From Allomuricauda sp. (GTDB lineage Bacteria > Bacteroidota > Bacteroidia > Flavobacteriales > Flavobacteriaceae): a stretch of 64,000 nt of DNA. The first letter of the stretch is position 1; the number at the start of each line of letters is the position of its first letter. The position numbers were made by a program, and so were the translations under genes. Shown here piece after piece: positions 59,994 to 64,000 of this stretch. The stretch spans positions 124,001 through 188,000 of the forward strand of contig NZ_JANQLX010000009.1 in the NCBI RefSeq assembly GCF_028280385.1, read 5' to 3'. Below the pieces are notes generated by a model, which saw only the letters and a list, made by a program, of their open reading frames with translations, searched no databases and was not told the DNA's origin.

Positions 59994-60731
59994 ATGTCAA
60001 GACTATTGAATTTCCTGGCTATCTTCTTTATACTTCTATCCTGTGACCAAAACAGGAAAACGGAAAAAATGGACGACACTGCCAATAGGCACTTTCCCAA
60101 CATAGCTGCAGATCGGTACAATGTGGCCTTCTTGATCATGGATGGGGTATATAATACGGAGTTTACCGCTCCCTTCGATATATTCCAGCACACCCAATAC
60201 CGAAAGAACATCAAGGCCATGAACACATTTACCGTGGCCAATACCTTAGCACCTGTTACCTCATTTGAAGGCGTCCGTATTTTACCTGATTTTGACTACA
60301 CCCAAGATTCCATCCCCAAAATTGACATTTTGGTGGTTCCCAGTGCGGAACATCATCTGGACACCGACCTTCAGGATACGGTGATGATCAATTTTGTAAG
60401 GAAAACAAGTGAAAACGCCCTCTATGTTACCTCGCATTGCGATGGGGCCTTTGTACTGGCAAAAAGTGGGATTTTGGACGAGGCGGCTTCAACAACATTC
60501 CCAAGCGACATTCCCAAATACAAAAAAATGTTCCCCCACTTGGATGTAAAGGACAGTGTACTTTTTGTTCATGATGGGAAATACATCACCTCGGCGGGTG
60601 GTGCCAAAAGTTTTGAGGCCGCGCTGTATTTATGCGAGTATTTGTACGGAAAGGAAATAGCCGAATCCTTGGCAGGCGGATTGGTCATCGACTGGAATTT
60701 GGAAGAAGTCCCCAGATTTATTGCTCCTTGA
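59994..60731 (+). CDS. DJ-1/PfpI-family lipoprotein
   Basis: A 245-residue lipoprotein (FFILLSC, Cys 17). The DJ-1/PfpI fold follows: YNVAFLIMDGVYNTEFTAPFDIFQ, the nucleophile elbow YVTSHCDGAFVLAKSGILD (C149), and GKYITSAGGAKSFEAALYL. It resembles the amidase-like domain of isonitrile hydratase/AraC-associated groups. An export signal on this fold is unusual. Its last 14 bp overlap the convergent next gene. Confidence 0.88.
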   Translation: MSRLLNFLAIFFILLSCDQNRKTEKMDDTANRHFPNIAADRYNVAFLIMDGVYNTEFTAPFDIFQHTQYRKNIKAMNTFTVANTLAPVTSFEGVRILPDFDYTQDSIPKIDILVVPSAEHHLDTDLQDTVMINFVRKTSENALYVTSHCDGAFVLAKSGILDEAASTTFPSDIPKYKKMFPHLDVKDSVLFVHDGKYITSAGGAKSFEAALYLCEYLYGKEIAESLAGGLVIDWNLEEVPRFIAP

Positions 60732-62133
60732 TATTGTATCGGGCATCCTTTAAATATTGCAACACAAGCTTATTGAATCTTGGGTCGATGCGAAGCAAGG
60801 CGGTATTCTCCAAAGTATAAAGCGCGTCTTTATCCTTGAATCCGTTTTTTAAGGCCTCTTCCAAATAGAACAGGGCCGTGCCAAAATCCTCATTTTTGGA
60901 ACTAAGGGAGATAATTCTAAGATAGAAGTCGAAATTTGACGGCTCCAAAATCGTCTTCAACATATATAGAAAGGCAAGCGCATCCTCATCCACCAAAGCT
61001 TCCGATTCCACCACGTCTATATTGTCTTCGGCAAGCGCGTTCACATATCCCAATAATCGGTACCCCATATCCCTTTCAAACACATTGGCCCCTTCAATAA
61101 ACTTGTTGATTTCGCCATATTGGAAATTCCACCAACCCAAATTATTGAAGTTATGGGTCACCAAATCTTCCTCCATATAGTATTGAAAATCCTCTTTGAG
61201 CAGTGTTTCCTTTAGGAAAGCGGCATTTTCCGTGCGCTTCATACTTTTAAACATCTTGTTCCTGCGCACCTCCCGCTGAACCAGTCTAAGGGAATCCAAG
61301 TTTTTATATGCGCCATAGACCCCCATCATTTCGCCCATATATTGTTCTGCCCTTAGCAATTTCATCGAACCTTTAAGCTGATTGGCTTTTACCAAGTCGG
61401 CCGCATAGGTCTGCTCTATAAAACTGGTGTCCTTGGAAACATATCCCTTTCGCATGGCACCCAAGGTAAAAAACCGCAATGATTTTTTTAGAAGTTTCGT
61501 ATCGGGCCATAACCTGTCCTCCTCATGGATCAGCAACTGATTGGGAAATTTAAACCGATCCAAAATTCTTTTGGAATCCAATAAATCTGGATAATTGTAA
61601 CTCTTCTTGTTTAAAATCCCAATAAAATGAAATGGGCGCTTTACATCCAGCAATTCGAAATTGGTAATATTGGCGTCTATGGATATTACTCCATGGACCT
61701 CCTTCATAAAAATCGGGGTTAAATTGGCGAAACGTCCGCCAGCGCCAGCCCCGGCAACATAGATCCTGGATTTTTGGATGGGCAACATCTCCACAATCCT
61801 TTTGATGGACTGAGAGGTTTTCTGAATATTGATTGACAGGGACTGGTCTTCCCGGACCTGGGGTGCGGCTAGGATATAACCTTCATCCTCCGCAGCCTGG
61901 ACAAACATGGACATGGCCTTTTTTTCTCGTCCTTTAAGGTCGAACACCATAAGCAATGGCCATTGTTTATTAATGGAAAACGAAGTGGGCAAATAGAGGG
62001 AAAAGGTATCGGGCAATGTATCATTTACCACTAGGGATTCTAGAATAGTCCCCTTTTTCAACACCATTTGCTGTGCGGAAATACCGTTCACAAAACTAAT
62101 TACAACAAGTAGAGTAGCAAGTTTTTTATTCAT
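60718..62133 (-). CDS. Exported protein with degenerate alpha/beta-hydrolase domain and TPR-like C-terminus
   Basis: A 471-residue protein with a signal peptide (LATLLVVISFVNGISAQ). The first half is an alpha/beta hydrolase fold (WPLLMVFDLKGREKKAMSMFVQAAEDEGYILAAPQ), but the nucleophile elbow reads YVAGAGAGGRFAN where GxSxG would be expected: the Ser is Gly/Ala. The second half (EALVDEDALAFLYMLKTILEPSNFDFYLRIISLSSKNEDFGTALFYLEEALKNG) is helical and TPR-like. Probably a binding protein, not an enzyme. Confidence 0.7.
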   Translation of the reverse strand: MNKKLATLLVVISFVNGISAQQMVLKKGTILESLVVNDTLPDTFSLYLPTSFSINKQWPLLMVFDLKGREKKAMSMFVQAAEDEGYILAAPQVREDQSLSINIQKTSQSIKRIVEMLPIQKSRIYVAGAGAGGRFANLTPIFMKEVHGVISIDANITNFELLDVKRPFHFIGILNKKSYNYPDLLDSKRILDRFKFPNQLLIHEEDRLWPDTKLLKKSLRFFTLGAMRKGYVSKDTSFIEQTYAADLVKANQLKGSMKLLRAEQYMGEMMGVYGAYKNLDSLRLVQREVRRNKMFKSMKRTENAAFLKETLLKEDFQYYMEEDLVTHNFNNLGWWNFQYGEINKFIEGANVFERDMGYRLLGYVNALAEDNIDVVESEALVDEDALAFLYMLKTILEPSNFDFYLRIISLSSKNEDFGTALFYLEEALKNGFKDKDALYTLENTALLRIDPRFNKLVLQYLKDARYNIKEQ

Positions 62134-62203
62134 ATCCCTTTCACAACAAAAATCTAGCCAAAACGAATGTTTTGCAAGCTCCCTTAAAAATAATCGAAAT
62201 TGA

Positions 62204-62653
62204 TCAGTAAACCTTACCTTCTTTTATGGGAGCATCGGAAATTACATCAGATAATACAATATGTGTTCTACATTCTCCATAAACGATCAGCTGATCGATA
62301 AATTTTTCCAAATGGGACTGATCTTTCAATACTACTTCCATGATGATGTTTTCATTCCCTGTGATCCTGTAGCAATTGACCACCTCGGTAAATGAATCCA
62401 CCTTAGCCAAAAAGGGCTTTAATTTGCCCACAAAAGCCCGTAGCATAATGATGGCCTTTAGTTGATGTCCAGTGAGCGTGTATGAAATTTTGGTGTGGTA
62501 TCCTGAAATCACACCCGTATCTTCCATTTTTTTTACCCGATCTGCCACCGCCGGAGGCGTAAGCCCCACAGCACGACCAATGTTTGCAAAAGAGTCGCGA
62601 GCATTTTTTTGAAGGCATGCCAAAATCTGCCAATTCAGTTCATCTAACTTCAT
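62204..62653 (-). CDS. Lrp/AsnC-family transcriptional regulator
   Basis: A 149-residue protein. The N-terminal HTH (LDELNWQILACLQKNARDSFANIGRAVGLTPPAVADRVKKMEDTGVISGYHTKISY) and the RAM ligand-binding domain (IIMLRAFVGKLKPFLAKVDSFTEVVNCYRITGNENIIMEVVL) are complete. Family members respond to amino acids. Gene neighbours give no target. A -7 box (TAACTTTG) lies at 62718-62725. Confidence 0.94.
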   Translation of the reverse strand: MKLDELNWQILACLQKNARDSFANIGRAVGLTPPAVADRVKKMEDTGVISGYHTKISYTLTGHQLKAIIMLRAFVGKLKPFLAKVDSFTEVVNCYRITGNENIIMEVVLKDQSHLEKFIDQLIVYGECRTHIVLSDVISDAPIKEGKVY

Positions 62654-62717
62654 TGTTAATCAAATGGATTAAAATATTTAATATTCCAAAGAAAATTTAC
62701 GTTTTTGCTTTTCTTTC

Positions 62718-62725
62718 CAAAGTTA
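62718..62725 (-). promoter_or_regulatory. -7 promoter element of the Lrp-type gene
   Basis: On the minus strand this reads TAACTTTG, a TAnnTTTG match, 65 bp before the ATG. Confidence 0.4.
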
Positions 62726-62775
62726 AGTTATCTTTTTCAGATGTAATTTTATAGTAGAAAATTGCTCTTGAAAAA

Positions 62776-63177
62776 ATGGAAAGACATTCTTTAAATTCCC
62801 TCGGTATTTATCGAAAATCTTTGGCCTTAAGGGACTTAAGCGAAGCTGTGGCCCAATATTTCTCCTATAACAAGGATTTTCTTTCCCTACGAAAGATCGG
62901 AAGTTTCCGGGACGATATTTCCCAATCGCTATTGATTGATGCCGAACAGATTACCAAAGAGGTGGAACTTGCGGCCCTTAGCAATTCCTACTCGGTACGT
63001 ATGCGCAGCCTTACCTTTATCAATATTATGACCAGGAACATCCTAGCCTATTGCAACGGATTGGAACGTGATGGCGTCAAGGAAAAGGAATACCTCAACC
63101 TGTTGCGCAAAGAGATAAAGACGTTTAGGCATTCCTTTAAAAAATGGAGAAAGTCGTTCCAAAACGGAAACGACTGA
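62776..63177 (+). CDS. Hypothetical helical protein
   Basis: A 133-residue soluble, basic, helical protein (RKSLALRDLSEAVAQYFSYNKDFLSLRKIGSFRDDISQSLLIDAEQITKEVELAALS). A four-helix arrangement is likely and the C-terminus is very Lys/Arg rich (FRHSFKKWRKSFQN). No family can be named. It lies between the Lrp gene and icmF. Confidence 0.55.
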   Translation: MERHSLNSLGIYRKSLALRDLSEAVAQYFSYNKDFLSLRKIGSFRDDISQSLLIDAEQITKEVELAALSNSYSVRMRSLTFINIMTRNILAYCNGLERDGVKEKEYLNLLRKEIKTFRHSFKKWRKSFQNGND

Positions 63178-63195
63178 TTTCACCATGTCCTCCTT

Positions 63196-64000
63196 TTACA
63201 TATTCCTTCTATACTGACCCCCAACTTGGAAAAGGGCATTGGTAATTTGTCCCAACGAACAGATTTTGGCCACTTCCATCAGTTTTTCAAAAATATTCCC
63301 ATTTTGGATCGCGGTTTCCTGAAGTTCGGCGAGTAAAACATCGGCCCGCTTTTTATTCCCACGATGTAGATTTTGCAAGGTGGCAATCTGATATTGTTTT
63401 TCCTCCTCCGTGGCACGAATCACCTCCGCCGGAAGTATGGTAGGGGAACCCTTGGAACTTAAAAAGGTATTTACCCCAATAATGGGATATTCCCCGGTAT
63501 GCTTCAAGGTCTCGTAGTGCAGGCTTTCTTCCTGGATTTTGGACCGTTGGTACATGGTCTCCATGGCGCCTAGCACTCCTCCCCTTTCCGTAATTCGGTC
63601 AAATTCCAACAGCACGGCCTCTTCCACAAGGTCTGTGAGTTCCTCGATGATAAAGGATCCTTGCATGGGATTCTCGTTCTTGGCCAGACCCAATTCCTTA
63701 TTGATAATCAACTGAATGGCCATGGCTCTCCGTACGGATTCTTCGGTTGGGGTGGTAATGGCCTCATCGTAGGCATTGGTATGCAAAGAATTGCAGTTGT
63801 CATATATGGCATAAAGCGCCTGCAAGGTGGTTCGGATATCATTGAAATCTATTTCCTGGGCGTGGAGACTCCGTCCGGAGGTCTGGATATGATACTTTAA
63901 CATCTGCGCCCTGGGGTTGGCACCGTATTTTTCTTTTAGGGCCTTGGCCCAAATTCTTCTGGCCACCCTTCCTATCACCGCATATTCGGGGTCTATTCCG
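63196..64000 (-). CDS. icmF: IcmF-type isobutyryl-CoA mutase, C-terminal part
   Basis: About 268 residues of a longer gene that continues beyond the right edge. The sequence [97 protein letters not shown] is the B12-dependent acyl-CoA mutase substrate domain, and the end VGGQYRRNM matches fused isobutyryl-CoA mutases (IcmF), which carry a B12 domain and a MeaI-like GTPase in the missing N-terminal half. Isomerises isobutyryl-CoA and butyryl-CoA. A separate methylmalonyl-CoA mutase is the alternative. Confidence 0.85.
   Translation of the reverse strand, partial: GIDPEYAVIGRVARRIWAKALKEKYGANPRAQMLKYHIQTSGRSLHAQEIDFNDIRTTLQALYAIYDNCNSLHTNAYDEAITTPTEESVRRAMAIQLIINKELGLAKNENPMQGSFIIEELTDLVEEAVLLEFDRITERGGVLGAMETMYQRSKIQEESLHYETLKHTGEYPIIGVNTFLSSKGSPTILPAEVIRATEEEKQYQIATLQNLHRGNKKRADVLLAELQETAIQNGNIFEKLMEVAKICSLGQITNALFQVGGQYRRNM

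Overview
The window reads as ordinary chromosome of a marine member of the Flavobacteriaceae (Bacteroidota), possibly close to Muricauda/Allomuricauda; the genus is a guess from overall resemblance. Evidence for the family: repeated TAnnTTTG -7 promoter boxes, few Shine-Dalgarno sites, a TonB-dependent receptor with a CarboxypepD_reg domain, SusC/D-type lipoprotein signals, a roughly 310-residue NusB, a fused cyclophilin-FKBP immunophilin, a one-zinc DnaJ, and several flavobacterial DUF families. I saw no rRNA, tRNA, CRISPR array, transposase, integrase or att-like repeat.

Layout. 1-6.9 kb: the 5' end of a small heat-shock protein gene, a TerB-like gene, sucC, a Lon-substrate-binding-domain protein, lysA with a DUF3995 gene, a thioredoxin and guaB. 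7.0-14.7 kb: a six-gene leftward operon (DUF4856 lipoprotein, imelysin lipoprotein, HTTM/gamma-carboxylase-like membrane protein, TonB receptor, haem-binding protein, membrane protein). It is preceded by two copies of an iron-box-like palindrome, and a third copy precedes a small protein gene at 6994. 14.8-28.5 kb: housekeeping and peptidase genes (HMG-CoA lyase-type enzyme, LysE exporter, pyrD, pepT, Gfo/Idh/MocA oxidoreductase, nusB-DUF1573-yajC, an ABC exporter half, PUR protein, M14 carboxypeptidase). 28.5-37 kb: small hypothetical genes and a 1086-residue membrane-anchored STAND NTPase-TPR-gamma-glutamylcyclotransferase-like fusion, the most unusual gene here, with a perfect dyad ahead of it. 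Then a run of thioredoxin, cupin and GNAT genes. 37-44.6 kb: peroxiredoxin, two tandem tiny membrane-peptide genes, dual immunophilin, sialidase, M28 peptidase and PPK2. 44.6-56.1 kb: a sigma-54-type regulator lacking a DNA-binding domain, MscS, a Na-type ABC exporter pair, grpE-dnaJ, mnmD, ilvE, a MazG-like enzyme, a third tiny peptide of the same family and crcB. 56.2-59.2 kb: a nitrogen module (P-II, AmtB, porin). 59.3-64 kb: DUF1684, a DJ-1/PfpI lipoprotein, a degenerate alpha/beta hydrolase, an Lrp regulator and the C-terminal part of icmF running off the right edge.

Connections between genes. The 7-14.7 kb operon looks like an iron-responsive outer-membrane uptake system with two lipoproteins and a modifying-enzyme-like membrane protein. 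The Hsp20 and grpE-dnaJ promoters share a TGnCAnnnTGnCA element that probably marks the heat-shock response. The glnK-amtB-porin cluster is a nitrogen-uptake unit with its own double dyad. Three paralogous 27-59-residue membrane peptides lie in two loci (38 kb and 55.6 kb). The fusion protein at 30.7-33.9 kb is the best candidate for an undescribed system.
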